Below, piece by piece: positions 34,157-44,715 of a DNA stretch of 64,000 nt (position 1 is the first letter of the stretch; each line of letters starts with the position of its first letter). The stretch lies in NCBI GenBank assembly GCA_001931875.2, contig MSJH02000699.1, forward strand, positions 62,001 through 126,000, given 5' to 3'. Position numbers and translations under genes: made by a program. Under the pieces are notes generated by a model. That model was given only the letters and a program-made list of their open reading frames with translations. It had not been told where the DNA came from and did no database searches. Origin of the DNA: Byssochlamys sp. IMV 00236. Lineage: Eukaryota; Ascomycota; Eurotiomycetes; Eurotiales; Thermoascaceae.

Positions 34157-35731
34157 ATGTCGAAGCCTAAGGATGGCCGCCCTTCCGAGGGCTTTCACCA
34201 GGAGTACATCGCCTCTTTGCGATACCGCAATGATCTTCCTCCTCCCGATATGCCACCAAAGTTCCTTGACATCCCACATGAGGGATTGGAGCGCTTCCTT
34301 ACTCCAGGTTTTGCTTCAAACATGGCAAGGCGCGAGGAGCTAAATATAGACGTGGACGCAGAAGGTGGTATGCCAATTGATCTAGTGGGGATCCCAGGTC
34401 TCCATTTAGGTGATGAGAGCGGTAAGGTCCTTGCAGCGCCAGAACTCGATCCCCGAGCTAATTTGTTCGTCATAGCTATTATGGCGCCGGAGAATCCTCC
34501 TCCTGTAGATCCAGCCGATCTAGCCCTCTTGACGACTTTGGATCAACTCAAAAACCCAGCTCCTAAGAACACGAATGTCAGTTTCCTGCGTCGCACACAG
34601 TACATCTCCGCTGGTCAAGTGAGCACGGGAAGCGTGAGGACAACCCCCATCAGACCCAAGCCACGCAACCAGCCAGAGAAGACAAATGTTTCCCGTGACG
34701 ATCCCACATATATCAAGAAATACATCCAGAAGGGATTCGATATTGCATATCCTCAGAGCAAGCACACCGGCGAAGACACTCCGAGCAGAATCAAGGGACA
34801 TACGCCGACGAAAGCAGAGCTTGATGCATGGGCTCATCCAACGCATCCTGACAACCCCAAACTCAAGCCTACAGGCTTCTTACCTGTGCTCCCAGATTTG
34901 CAAGGCTTCCCCGATCCTGGTGGATTCGTCCAGTTCAAGTTTGATAAGGCACCCCTACAAGGGATCTCAGGAAAGCGAGATGAACGCATGGATGTCGCCA
35001 TCCTCGTGCCTTCGGCGCCAGAGGAAAGAGTCTGCCAGGAGCACGCGACTAAAACGGCCCTACACAAGGCCAATCCTAATCTGTACCCCGATCCTGGTCC
35101 TATCCCGTGGGATTATGATCTTTTCCTACCAGAGAAGAAAGGGACTGCGAAAAAGATCAAGAACAGTCTCAAAATATCCAACCCAGACCGCGATAATGAG
35201 GAGAATTACACACATGAAGGGCCCGACAAGCAAAAGTTTCACCGCTATGATCGGGTTCGCACCTATGCTACCAGCAGCCAAACCCTTAGTACAGAGCAAA
35301 AGCAACGCGACATTGCACTCACGCTATTCGATCCGTCAGAAGTGTCTGACCAGGGCAGCACACGCCTCACTCAGAAAGGAGCCTATTACTACCCGATATT
35401 GGGTAAAACTCGGCTTAAGCCTGAGCGTGCTCGTACTATCGCCCAGGCTGGTCTGGCGCCAACTCGTCCTAAGGCGAAGGAGGATCAGGTCGATCAAATC
35501 CAGGTTGTTGTGCGTGATCCTGATGAGGCTGAAGTCTACAAACGCTCTTTGCACCGGGCAGCGATCGACCCCGTATTCGCAAAAACCCTGCCGCCACCTC
35601 CAGAGGAACCTGCTGGTGAAAATGAACCTGCTGGTGAGGAGAAGGGCGAGAAGGAAGAGAGGGCGTCTGACCGCGAACGAAGTGAAGAGAGGCAGTCAGA
35701 ACCGGAAGACGAGGATATGAACGAGGATTGA
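34157..35731 (+). CDS. paf1: RNA polymerase II-associated Paf1 complex subunit Paf1
   Basis: A single 524-codon frame without introns. The N-terminal HQEYIASLRYRNDLPPPDMPPKF is typical of Paf1, as is FLRRTQYIS further on (residues ~140). The C-terminal tail is strongly charged with Glu/Arg/Asp runs. Paf1 is the scaffold of the nuclear Paf1 complex, which travels with elongating RNA polymerase II and supports H2B ubiquitination and H3 methylation. The ATG at 34157 lies in GTCATGTCG and gives the MSKPKDGRPSEG start. It follows ARP8 in the same direction by 0.6 kb. Confidence 0.9.
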   Translation: MSKPKDGRPSEGFHQEYIASLRYRNDLPPPDMPPKFLDIPHEGLERFLTPGFASNMARREELNIDVDAEGGMPIDLVGIPGLHLGDESGKVLAAPELDPRANLFVIAIMAPENPPPVDPADLALLTTLDQLKNPAPKNTNVSFLRRTQYISAGQVSTGSVRTTPIRPKPRNQPEKTNVSRDDPTYIKKYIQKGFDIAYPQSKHTGEDTPSRIKGHTPTKAELDAWAHPTHPDNPKLKPTGFLPVLPDLQGFPDPGGFVQFKFDKAPLQGISGKRDERMDVAILVPSAPEERVCQEHATKTALHKANPNLYPDPGPIPWDYDLFLPEKKGTAKKIKNSLKISNPDRDNEENYTHEGPDKQKFHRYDRVRTYATSSQTLSTEQKQRDIALTLFDPSEVSDQGSTRLTQKGAYYYPILGKTRLKPERARTIAQAGLAPTRPKAKEDQVDQIQVVVRDPDEAEVYKRSLHRAAIDPVFAKTLPPPPEEPAGENEPAGEEKGEKEERASDRERSEERQSEPEDEDMNED

Positions 35732-35919
35732 TACTGTCCCCGTCGTCTTGTCGATGAATTATTAGGCCGAATATAGCGCTATACTCAGGCGCCTCCCCCA
35801 TTCTAAAATGGGATCCATTGAATCAATCATCTTGAGCCGTCTCCGGCCTCAACATTATTCCATCTCTGACTCATGCGATACCATAAGCGGATCGGAAATC
35901 CACTGCATTTTCGACATGT

Positions 35920-36165
35920 TTACATCCTGCTTTCTCTTTTTCTCTTTTGTCTACTTTCGTCCTTGTAAATGTTGAGATATAAATCGAAAACTTCCTCCGT
36001 TGCAAGCTCTTCGAGACGATAAAGCTGATATAATGGGACATCTGTCTTTCTTACTTGTCTTACGAAGTCGATTTCACCGGGGATGGCGGGTAGCACAAGC
36101 GTTTGGCGTTCAAAGTGGACACCGGCATTGATTGCGGTTGGGTCAATTTCTCGCGGTGTGTACAT
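35920..36165 (-). CDS. Small hypothetical protein
   Basis: An 81-codon frame encoding a soluble-looking peptide with IDPTAINAGVHFE, VLPAIPGEIDFVRQV and TDVPLYQLYRLEELATEEVF, ending in a basic KRKRESRM tail. The amino-acid mix is protein-like and not low-complexity, but I recognise no family. It could also be the last exon of a longer gene starting near 36.3 kb. Coding status is uncertain. Confidence 0.4.
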   Translation of the reverse strand: MYTPREIDPTAINAGVHFERQTLVLPAIPGEIDFVRQVRKTDVPLYQLYRLEELATEEVFDLYLNIYKDESRQKRKRESRM

Positions 36166-36584
36166 TATTATAAATGCAAGACTACTTCAGAAATCCTCCT
36201 ATTTCCGTTCATTCTATAACGCAGCGCGACTCCTGATATTATCCAGGTACGATCGAAACTATTTTTTGTAGTCTGCGAACCTACTAGTGATAGCCTGTCC
36301 CCATGGGGCCTTCTGCTACTCATGTAAGCAAGCTTAGCCGTGCGGAGGATCTACACTGCATAAATGAATGGCACCAGTAAACAATGTAGTTCGAAAGCCT
36401 GGTTGCATGGTATATTTGCAAGTTTAACATCATTGTTTCCCCTACATATATAGACATCCAGGCTTGCTCAACGGAGACCCTGTTTCCTGCTCTGTTAAAT
36501 CAATGTCCCAGATCTTTCTCAAACACATACACTCTCAATCTCTCTCTCTCTTCCCAATACACATCTCTTGAACAATTCTCCATC
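36166..36584. other. Upstream region of the 36.6-kb gene
   Basis: AT-rich with a TATATA near 36448 and a CT-rich leader (TCTCTCTCTCTTC) just before the start codon at 36585, a common pattern of fungal promoters. Confidence 0.45.
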
Positions 36585-37247
36585 ATGTTTGGACCGCCTC
36601 AACTCAACGAAGCGACCATAAACTCCATCGACTTCAACCGCACCTCCCGTCGCATGCTCCACGACATGCGCGAAAAGACCTGGGGCTGGGTCGTCTACCG
36701 CACAACCTACCGCTCCGACCCCGCGTTCCGCGCAGCAATCGAAATCCTCACTTCCTGGATCAAGGCAGGCGTCTACGAAGATCTTCACGAGTACGGCTTG
36801 GGAAAAAACCCAGATTCCACCCCTAACGATCAACTCTGGGCTTGCCACCAGTTGACTGTGATCGAGGAGCCAGCCACGCTGAACGAGGCTTCGTTTGACG
36901 CAGTGCGGGGGCATTTTGAAGGCTGGGTTGAAGCTCAAGATAAGAAAGATGCATGGAATAAGTACCGCGCGTGCTTGGTGATGGATGAGGAGGCTGTTCA
37001 ACGACTGGGCGAGGCAATGACGCCAGAGGAGCACCGGGAGAAGTATGGGGAACGCTGTTATGCAGAGCTGCGGAAATGGTTTGTTCCAGTCGTGGAGGCA
37101 TTTCCAGAACTTGGAGAAGAGGAAGAGACTGATTTTGAAGGGTGGATGAATTGTTCAGTCTTTAATCTAATACGGCTGTGGACGTCTTTGGGAGATGGGA
37201 TGTACATGGAAGATGCTTCAAATGAGGTCCAGGATGGGGTGTATTGA
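36585..37247 (+). CDS. Uncharacterised fungal protein
   Basis: An uninterrupted frame of 220 codons. The product is acidic and rich in Trp and Glu (TWGWVVYRTTYRSDPAF, EHREKYGERCYAEL, FEGWMNCSVFNLIRLW), with no signal peptide or membrane segment. It resembles small uncharacterised proteins common in Aspergillus genomes; I cannot name a function. A CT-rich leader directly precedes ATG. Its end is only 62 bp from the end of the convergent catalase gene, so the transcripts probably overlap in their 3' ends. Confidence 0.7.
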   Translation: MFGPPQLNEATINSIDFNRTSRRMLHDMREKTWGWVVYRTTYRSDPAFRAAIEILTSWIKAGVYEDLHEYGLGKNPDSTPNDQLWACHQLTVIEEPATLNEASFDAVRGHFEGWVEAQDKKDAWNKYRACLVMDEEAVQRLGEAMTPEEHREKYGERCYAELRKWFVPVVEAFPELGEEEETDFEGWMNCSVFNLIRLWTSLGDGMYMEDASNEVQDGVY

Positions 37248-37309
37248 GGGCGAGACTGGTAGGGTTGCTCAGCGTTGTATATTCTAGTTTTATTGTTTGC
37301 TCATAGTAT

Positions 37310-39034
37310 CTACAGTCGCGCGGGGACATGAGACTGTTTCCTGACATTGGCCTCGGTAGCTTTCTCGATTCGTGCACCGAGATCCTTGTTGACGCGGGTG
37401 AACATTCCGTAAGTCTGCTTACGGACTCTCTCGTGAGCGTTGCACAGATGACTAGCCACGTTGTTGACAAAGTTGTCCTGCTGTCCAGGCTGACGGCCCA
37501 GGACCTGCCAGAGGCCGTTGGCCTGGACGAAGTCTTCGTCCGTGACGGGGATTTGCCTGGCGACTGCTGCGCCGGCCCATTTCTCGTGCTCCTGGCTGGC
37601 TTTGACAGGACGGAAGGTCAACGGACGGAAAGTTGATGGGTAGTTAGGATTCGCGCCATAGTTGCCGTTGACAGTCATTGCACCATCACGCTGGTAGGGG
37701 TTGAAGGCACGGAGAGGACAGTTGACCGGGATTTGCTGATAATTGACTCCCAAGCGGTGCCGGTGCGTATCTGGGTAGGAGAATAGACGGGATTGGAGCA
37801 CCGGGTCAGCAGAAGCCTCCACGCCAGGAACCATGTGCGAAGGTGAGAAGGCTGCCTGTTCGATTTCCGCAAAGTAGTTCTGCGGGTTCTTGTTCAGGGT
37901 AAATCGGCCGAAGCGACGCAGCGGAACCTCGCTCTGTGGCCAGACCTTGGTTAGATCAAATATGTTCCAACGGAACTTTTCAGCCTGCTCAGGGCTGAGG
38001 ACCTGGACATAACAGGTCCAGGAAGGGTATTCGCCCTTCTCGATGGCGTTGAAGAGATCTTCCGTATGCCAGTCAGGATTCTCTGATGCCAGCTTGCCAG
38101 CCTCCTCATTTGTGAAAGTCTTGCTTCCCTGGTCGGTCTTGCAGTGAATCTGGACATAGTTGAAGGTTCCATCTGGCTTTATCCACTTGTAGGTATGCCC
38201 AGAGTAGCCGTTCATGTGGCGATAGGAGTATGGAGTACCGCGGTCGCTGAACAGATGCATTACCTGATGAACAGACTCCTGGTGGGTTGACAAATAGTCC
38301 CAGAACATAGTAGCATCTTTCAGATTGGTCTGAGGGTTCCTCTTTTGAGTGTGGATGAAGATAGGGAACTTGGATGGGTCACGGACAAAAAACACTGGAG
38401 TGTTGTTGAATACCCAGTCCCAGTTACCTTCCTCTGTATAGAACTTGAGTGAGAAACCGCGAGGATCACGGGCACTGTCTGCTGAACCCTTCTCCCCACC
38501 GACTGTAGAGAACCGTGAGATCAACTTGGTTTTCTTTCCAACACCCTTGAGCATGTCAATAGTAGTCTGATTCCTCATGTTAGCCGCTGTGCAAGTCGTA
38601 GATTCAAAGTGGAAAACATACAATGTCACTGATGTCGTCTGTGACTTCAAACTCTCCATAAGCTCCAGCACCCTTTGCATGAACAACCCGCTCCGGGATT
38701 CTCTCTCGATCGAAGTGTGCTAGCAGGTCGATCAAGTGGAAGTCCTGGAGCAGAAGGGGTCCATTTGCACCAACTCGCAATGAAGCTTCTGGGTCCATGA
38801 CCTATACGGGCACATTAGTACGCTTTAAGAACTTCAACGTTGCCGTGATCGGTCGAATAGACTCACCGGGCAGCCATTGGACGTAGTGTAGGTCGGGTTC
38901 TCATTGTAGCGGTAGGTCTCTGGAAGAAAGGAAGTCATCGTCAGTTACTTATCCAGATCTCCAAAGATATGTACCAGCTGCCAGCTATGGAAATGGGCAA
39001 ATGGGTTCATACTTGGCTCATCGTCTTTACCCAT
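37310..39034 (-). CDS. catC: Small-subunit catalase, CatC-like, with peroxisomal PTS1
   Basis: Predicted exons 39034-39013, 38919-38867, 38801-38622 and 38566-37310 join in phase to 503 aa. The distal active-site signature is [20 protein letters not shown] with the catalytic histidine near residue 66; the proximal haem-ligand region is [14 protein letters not shown], whose tyrosine binds haem iron. Length places it in the small-subunit, NADPH-binding clade. The last three residues, ARL, match a peroxisomal PTS1. The enzyme breaks hydrogen peroxide to water and oxygen. In Aspergillus nidulans CatC is the corresponding peroxisomal catalase, and I use that symbol by resemblance. The first exon has only 22 nt (MGKDDEP plus one base). 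Confidence 0.92.
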
Positions 39035-40776
39035 GATGGCGGTTCAATATCGCAGTATGATACAGAAAACAGTTCGTATAATGGATACAGTTGCTCAATT
39101 GTCAGCAGGGAGATGCCAGGTTGAGTCTACGATGAGCAGCAGACAGAAGACGAAAGGAGATTATATACCGCCCTCTGGACAGGGAAGTGCGCCGTTGGAG
39201 AGATTTATCAGCTTTGGAGAACACCATTCTCGATCCATCTATCAGACACCATGAGACTAACTGTCTGGGGAACGAAATCAGAATGATCTTATGGGGATTC
39301 ATCATCCATGTCAACATACCAATAGCTCCCGTGGGGCCGTGTGTTTTTGTCCAGACCAGCGCTCATCAGACCTCGGTTGTCATCAAATCGATCCAGCTAG
39401 GAGAGGTTCATCCCTAAGTATGACGTTTTCCCCAGCTTCTTTACCCGTATGGATCTAGAATGCACTGCTAATTCATTCATTCATTCATCAGCATTATTCT
39501 CTGCGGTTCCGACTTGGTCTCCGCCTCCAGGCCCGAATCTCTACCCCGCACAACAGTGGATACAAACTCCCAATAAGATACTGTTTGAATGTAAGGCATG
39601 TATCTATCCACGAACACGATTTCTCCGGCTTTCCAATACAACACAATGCATATGTACTGTACATACATACAATGCCGGGGTTGGTCCCATGAAGTCTGCG
39701 GGGAAGTTTCTCCAATATCCTTGACGCAACACATGTCACGAGCATTTCATCTATCTTCTCTCCAACCGGGCCTTGCGAGATCTTTGTTTGTCAGCTCTAG
39801 CAGGCTCGAACATCACGGCCAGGAAACTGATGGTCTGGACCGCAGTCGATGTTAGATGGATTATGTTGGACGCGCTATGGGGTCACGTGATCTTGGTCAG
39901 CGATAGGCCTGCTCGTTGCCAGTTGGTAATCAAGCAAGCTTCCCACCGTTTTGGATTATTCACCAGAGCGCAGGATCTCATTCGATTATCCCCTCTTCTC
40001 CTACGCCATTCTTAGAACTACATATTACAAACATATTGCCATACCTGGCTCGATAAACACGTCTGGGCCCGCAGACCGGTCAATGCTCCCCCGAAAAACA
40101 AATAGTTAAGGGGGTTCGAATGCATTGTTAATCCCAATGTTGATTTCCAATGTTGGTTTCCAGTATTAGCACAGATTCCTCCGACTTTTCTGGCCGTGTT
40201 CCGATAAATCATGCCAGACCGGATGAGCTGCGGCCGAGTTCGCATCCTATTTCCTGACTGGGGAATTGTCTAGATCGAACTGCTAGCTGCTGTTATCTGC
40301 TACTATATGGGCGGGCGAGTAATTCTAGAAAGTTTGAATCGCGCACAGTGCCCCTAAAGGGACTGTAATCCCGATGGGTTTGCTATTCGGGACCATCAGA
40401 TTCGTTCTGTCTTCTGTCTTCGTAGACTGACCGCGTAGGAGTTGAGCGATGAGACGCGGCACTATTAGCAGGCAATTAGGCTCCCTCAATAGTTGCAGGT
40501 AATCGGTATCCTGGTCTGGATTAGTATCTTGATCCATACCCATGAATCCGTACTATGTAAGGTTAGGGCATCGGCATTCCGATGATACCTAACTTCTACC
40601 ACCAAAGTCAAGCTATTTCCTTCTCCATGTCTCTGGCTAACAGTTCTGGAACCGAGGAACCGGTAACAGTGAGAAGGTAGCCTGGAGATTACGCCGTAGA
40701 TAAAGAATACTCTAAGAGTCATACAGTAAACGACGTAGAAATGTTACGGGGATTTCACATTCAATAATTAAACAGG

Positions 40777-40795
40777 GTTTGGTGACTCACCAAAC
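40777..40795. repeat. Perfect 19-bp palindrome
   Basis: GTTTGGTGA and TCACCAAAC flank a single central C, giving perfect 9-bp arms. It lies in spacer DNA, far from any gene start that I can support. Confidence 0.8.
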
Positions 40796-41199
40796 TGGAT
40801 TAAAACTTCTAAAAGTGAGTATCTGTTAACAGAAGGGCCTCCCAGGCATCACTTGACTGCTAACTATATAACCCGAGTATTTACAGCGCGCCCATGTGGT
40901 CGGGCTTATCAATCAACCGGACGCGTCCGTGACTGGGCCCATCATTTCACTCTTCCTACGATGTTTCTCGGTTTCTTCGCGAACAAGGTAAGCGAAAAAT
41001 ATAGCCTGTAGATACTGAAAGCTATCTGACCCTCCAAGGCAAGTAATTCAGACACTTATCAAATAACTTGTTTCATCTCCGAGAGGTTTTGCCACCAGCA
41101 TGAGAAGGTCACTCATTTGACGGGTTACTAGCATGTGCTTGGCAAGAGATATAGAATGTCTCTCTATATATTTGAAACCTAGCTTTAGGAATCACTTTG

Positions 41200-41615
41200 C
41201 TGATGAAAGTGTTCTAGATTTTCTGAAAGGCAAAAAGTCAGTCACATGAATTGAGCATCATACCCAAACTCTGACATCACAGGCCAAGGCCTCAGATCGT
41301 AACAACTGGGAATCCCTTGCCTTGATGATGAAAACGTCTATAATTTCTTGAAAGGCAGGGGGTCAGCCACATGGACTGAGCATCACAACCAGAGTCTCTC
41401 ATCGCAGGCCAAGGCCTCAGATCGTAACAACTGGGAATCCCTTGCCTTGATGATAGAATCGGTCATAATTTCTGAAGAGGACAAGGAGTCAGCAAACGCT
41501 GAGCTCACAAGACCCTGTTTTTATCCACATAGGAGGATGTCTTCACACGATTCTTCGGGAACAAAAGTGTAAATCCTTGCCTTAATGATGAATGTCTCGT
41601 TTCTGAAAGGAGAGG
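41200..41615. repeat. Degenerate ~125-bp tandem repeat
   Basis: Unit boundaries can be followed by a TGATGATGAAA...CTGAAAGG motif at about 41201, 41323, 41450 and 41583. The two central copies (about 41219-41342 and 41343-41467) share a ~50-bp identical block starting CAGGCCAAGGCCTCAGATCG. The flanking copies are more diverged. Period varies (about 122-133 bp) and is not a multiple of three, so a protein repeat is unlikely. Confidence 0.75.
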
Positions 41616-44302
41616 TGAACGCTAAACTCATATCTCTCTGTGGTTTTGACAAGGTCCGGAGCAGTACCCGGGGGTCGTTCCTTACTGGCAGGTCTCAAGA
41701 CTCGGCATCTTTGGCTAATAGAGGAACGTGTGAGGTTGTGGTCATTAAGAAGTACGGGTATAAAGGATGACTTTCCTGCGAAAAGATCCGGAGGAGCATC
41801 CAAGTGTATCTTTTGCTCGGTGTCCGTGATTATGGTTGGTATATTGAAGTTACTTGTGGCCGTAATGTCGAGAAACTGACCCGATTTCAAGAAAGCCTAG
41901 GAGAAAGTCATAAGTATCAGCATCCATAGCGTTCTCACCTCGAAAGCATTGCTATGGTCTGGCCTGTCGATTCTGCTGATCGTGTGTGGATATAAAGATG
42001 AGAGACCGCTCTTTTGAAGTTCATGGAGAGTGCATGAGTTTATTAATACCTTGGGCTATCCAGAAGCTGGTCAAGATTCTGTCTTCAAAATTATAAAAGA
42101 GAAAGACAAGATGATGGCTATACAGATCGGCTCTGTTACGTGAGGATACAATACAAGGAGGATGAACAAAAGGAAGATAAACACTGACAAAAGAACGATG
42201 CTTATGATCCAGATTCCGCGTTCATGCCTTCCTAACTTATAGTGAGCGACACACTCGAGGATACTACGATTCACAGGCCATAGGAAGGATACAGAGACAT
42301 CTCAAGCAATCACTATCGGGGCAGATCTCGGAAGTCTATACGATCAACATGCCTGCCTGATTGGGACTATTCCTACCGAATATACTTGTCATTTCCGTCC
42401 GAAGTACCGCCAAACCACCCTGGGCACAGGCATATTTCCGATTCCGAGTCATCGATCTATATGCACTAATGGAGAAGGAGCAGTGCTAACTTTTTACTTA
42501 GGTGTGGTGCTTCTGTGATCCATTATCGGCCACGGTTTCTGTAACCTACGGAAATAGCCACCGGTATTACCTACAAACTCGATCCAGGCGCCACTTTGTG
42601 GGACAATAACAAACTCAAGATTGGCATACTTGACTGACTAGATTGTTTCTGCTTATATGCTGCTTTGCTTACATACTCGTCAGCTGGTTTCAGGGACATT
42701 GCATTATCACTTCCGAATATAGCTGAGTCACTTTCCACTGTCGTTTTGGTCAGCTACTGTCAGATCAAATACCCCAAAGTTAACATGCGGAGTTGCAGAG
42801 TTATTGACTTCCTACTATCAAGGTTGACTCGTCTTTTGGCTATCATTGACAAACGCAGTACAAATGGTAGCAACTACGTTATGGCTTCACGGAATGCTTC
42901 TCGCAAATATGGCAATAAAACCAAAATCACGACACTCCCAACCTGTTCACACATATCCGTTAGGTCGAGTCCTTGGTTGACAAGATTTCTTCAGGACGAA
43001 TGGCACTCCAGAGAGATCCACTCATATAACGAGCAAAGAGAAGGTTGAACCTGGTCCATGGCGACAGAAGTTGCACAAAGAGATAATTACTCGGGTCATC
43101 CTTTGGTGTCAGGCCAGACAATCCCAGTCTTATACGCGCGATGGGCGAGGGCTGCTGGTGTCATATTGTATTGGAGTTTGGCGTGTATATGGATGTCCTG
43201 GGGCGTTGCGTTATTGAACTGAGTTCTGCAGTTGCATTCCCATTAGGAATTTTAATTTCAATTCTCGGTTCATTCTTTCAGTTGTAGAAAGATTTCTATT
43301 CTCCACTAAGTATTATGTTGTCGTGTTTTGCGGGTAAGCCGGTCTTCTCTAAAGAAACAGAGCGACAGTCCAGAGCTGTAGATCAATGATGAAATCCAAA
43401 CAAGCAGACTCTCGGACTACCGCGATCAGTTATCCAGTGACATTTACATGATAAATTAGAACGACCCATCGTTTTCTTATTATTATTTCTTGGCATTTTC
43501 AATAAACTACACTCTATATGGAAGCATAAAGGATAACACTGGACATCTCTCTGCGCACATAGAGCTAATACATTATTCCGTGCTGAAAATACTAAGATAA
43601 ATTGCCTATACTAAATAGTCACGACAATCATTGACCTACCTACCTTACGGATCCAACCCACTATCGTAACAGAGGTTATCACATGCCTATCACTAGAACA
43701 TTCAACCGATAAGGCAAGTCGCAACCAAAGCAATACTGCATACCCATACACCATCCACTATATCTACTATACCATATTTCACGGTTCTCCTATCAGATCG
43801 CCTTCTCCTCTCGAAAATAGCGGACTCGCAAGCCATACACCTCACTGATACCCCCAGCGAGCCCACAACCCCTCCCAAGACCCATGTCAACATACGAAGC
43901 ATAGCAGGATGTGTCAACGCCGCCGCATCATCATCATTGTTAAACCAATCGGTTCCTTATGGGGTAGTACGCGCGATGATTCGTGGAGCCGGCGGGAGGA
44001 CGTGGGCTTGAAAATGTCATTGTACGGAGAAAAATATGGAACGCGGATGATATCATACTTGGCGTGTATGGTACTCTAGCTTTCAGGATCACCACCTACA
44101 TCAGGCTCAGAACGTCAAGAAGGTGGTAATTGATGAATATTTAAATCTTCGACGGACTTGTGAGTTGTTTGTTTTTTTGACTTTTGTGCAAGTGTCTCTA
44201 ACTGAATAATTGATTACTATAAAGCTATTAGTTTCCACGTTTGAGTGACACGATACTTCTCTATCTTGTGCTTCCATACGACCAAGTCACGAATAAATCA
44301 AC

Positions 44303-44715
44303 ATGTCATCTGGTAGCGGAGACAGCAGCGAACAGAACCGTACGTCTATTATTATTCGCGTCTCCTTTCCTATGACTCTTGAGACCTTGAGCCACCCCCC
44401 CTTTCCCAATCTTGTATACCTCGAACTACCAAACTAACCGATCCAGCCACCGTCCTAGGCGGTATCACCGACACTCTAGGCAAGACCGTCGGCGGCGTCA
44501 CGAACACTGTCGGTGGTATCGTCAGTGGCCTAGGCAAGACGGCTGGCGATGCGACTCAAGGCCTTGGAAACACAGTCAGCGGCGCCAGTCAAGGATTAGG
44601 AAACACGACCAAGGGCGTTGGTCAAACTGCCAACGACACGATCAGCGGTCTTGGTGAAGGACAAGATAGGAAGGTCGAACAGTCTACTGAGAACCCTCTG
44701 GGACTGAGTCGTTGA
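44303..44715 (+). CDS. Small LEA-like 11-residue repeat protein
   Basis: Predicted exons 44303-44339 and 44447-44715 join in phase to 101 aa. After a short hydrophilic start (MSSGSGDSSEQN) the sequence is almost all Gly, Thr, Val, Asn and Ala in units of about 11 residues: GLGKTAGDATQ, GLGNTVSGASQ, GLGNTTKGVGQ. The pattern resembles group-3 late-embryogenesis-abundant (LEA) and related desiccation or heat-stress proteins, which are disordered in solution and fold into amphipathic helices. No signal peptide or membrane segment. Glycine content is higher than in classic LEA proteins, so the assignment is by pattern only. It stands alone in the accessory block. Confidence 0.7.

Larger units (their letters stand above)
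39035..44302. other. 5.3-kb gene-poor accessory block
   Basis: No gene can be supported with confidence. Features seen: a short ATTC microsatellite at about 39472-39488, a perfect palindrome at 40777-40795, and a degenerate ~125-bp tandem repeat at about 41200-41615. Coding-like but stop-interrupted stretches occur near 41.6-42.7 kb on both strands, one with a strong hydrophobic run on the minus strand near 42.17 kb. These suggest relics. The catalase promoter lies in the first part. Confidence 0.5.

Noticed and set aside
34686..35720. 344-codon frame overlapping PAF1
   Set aside because: It lies in another frame of the PAF1 exon, is rich in Arg/Ser/Lys by codon shift, and PAF1 is clearly the real product.
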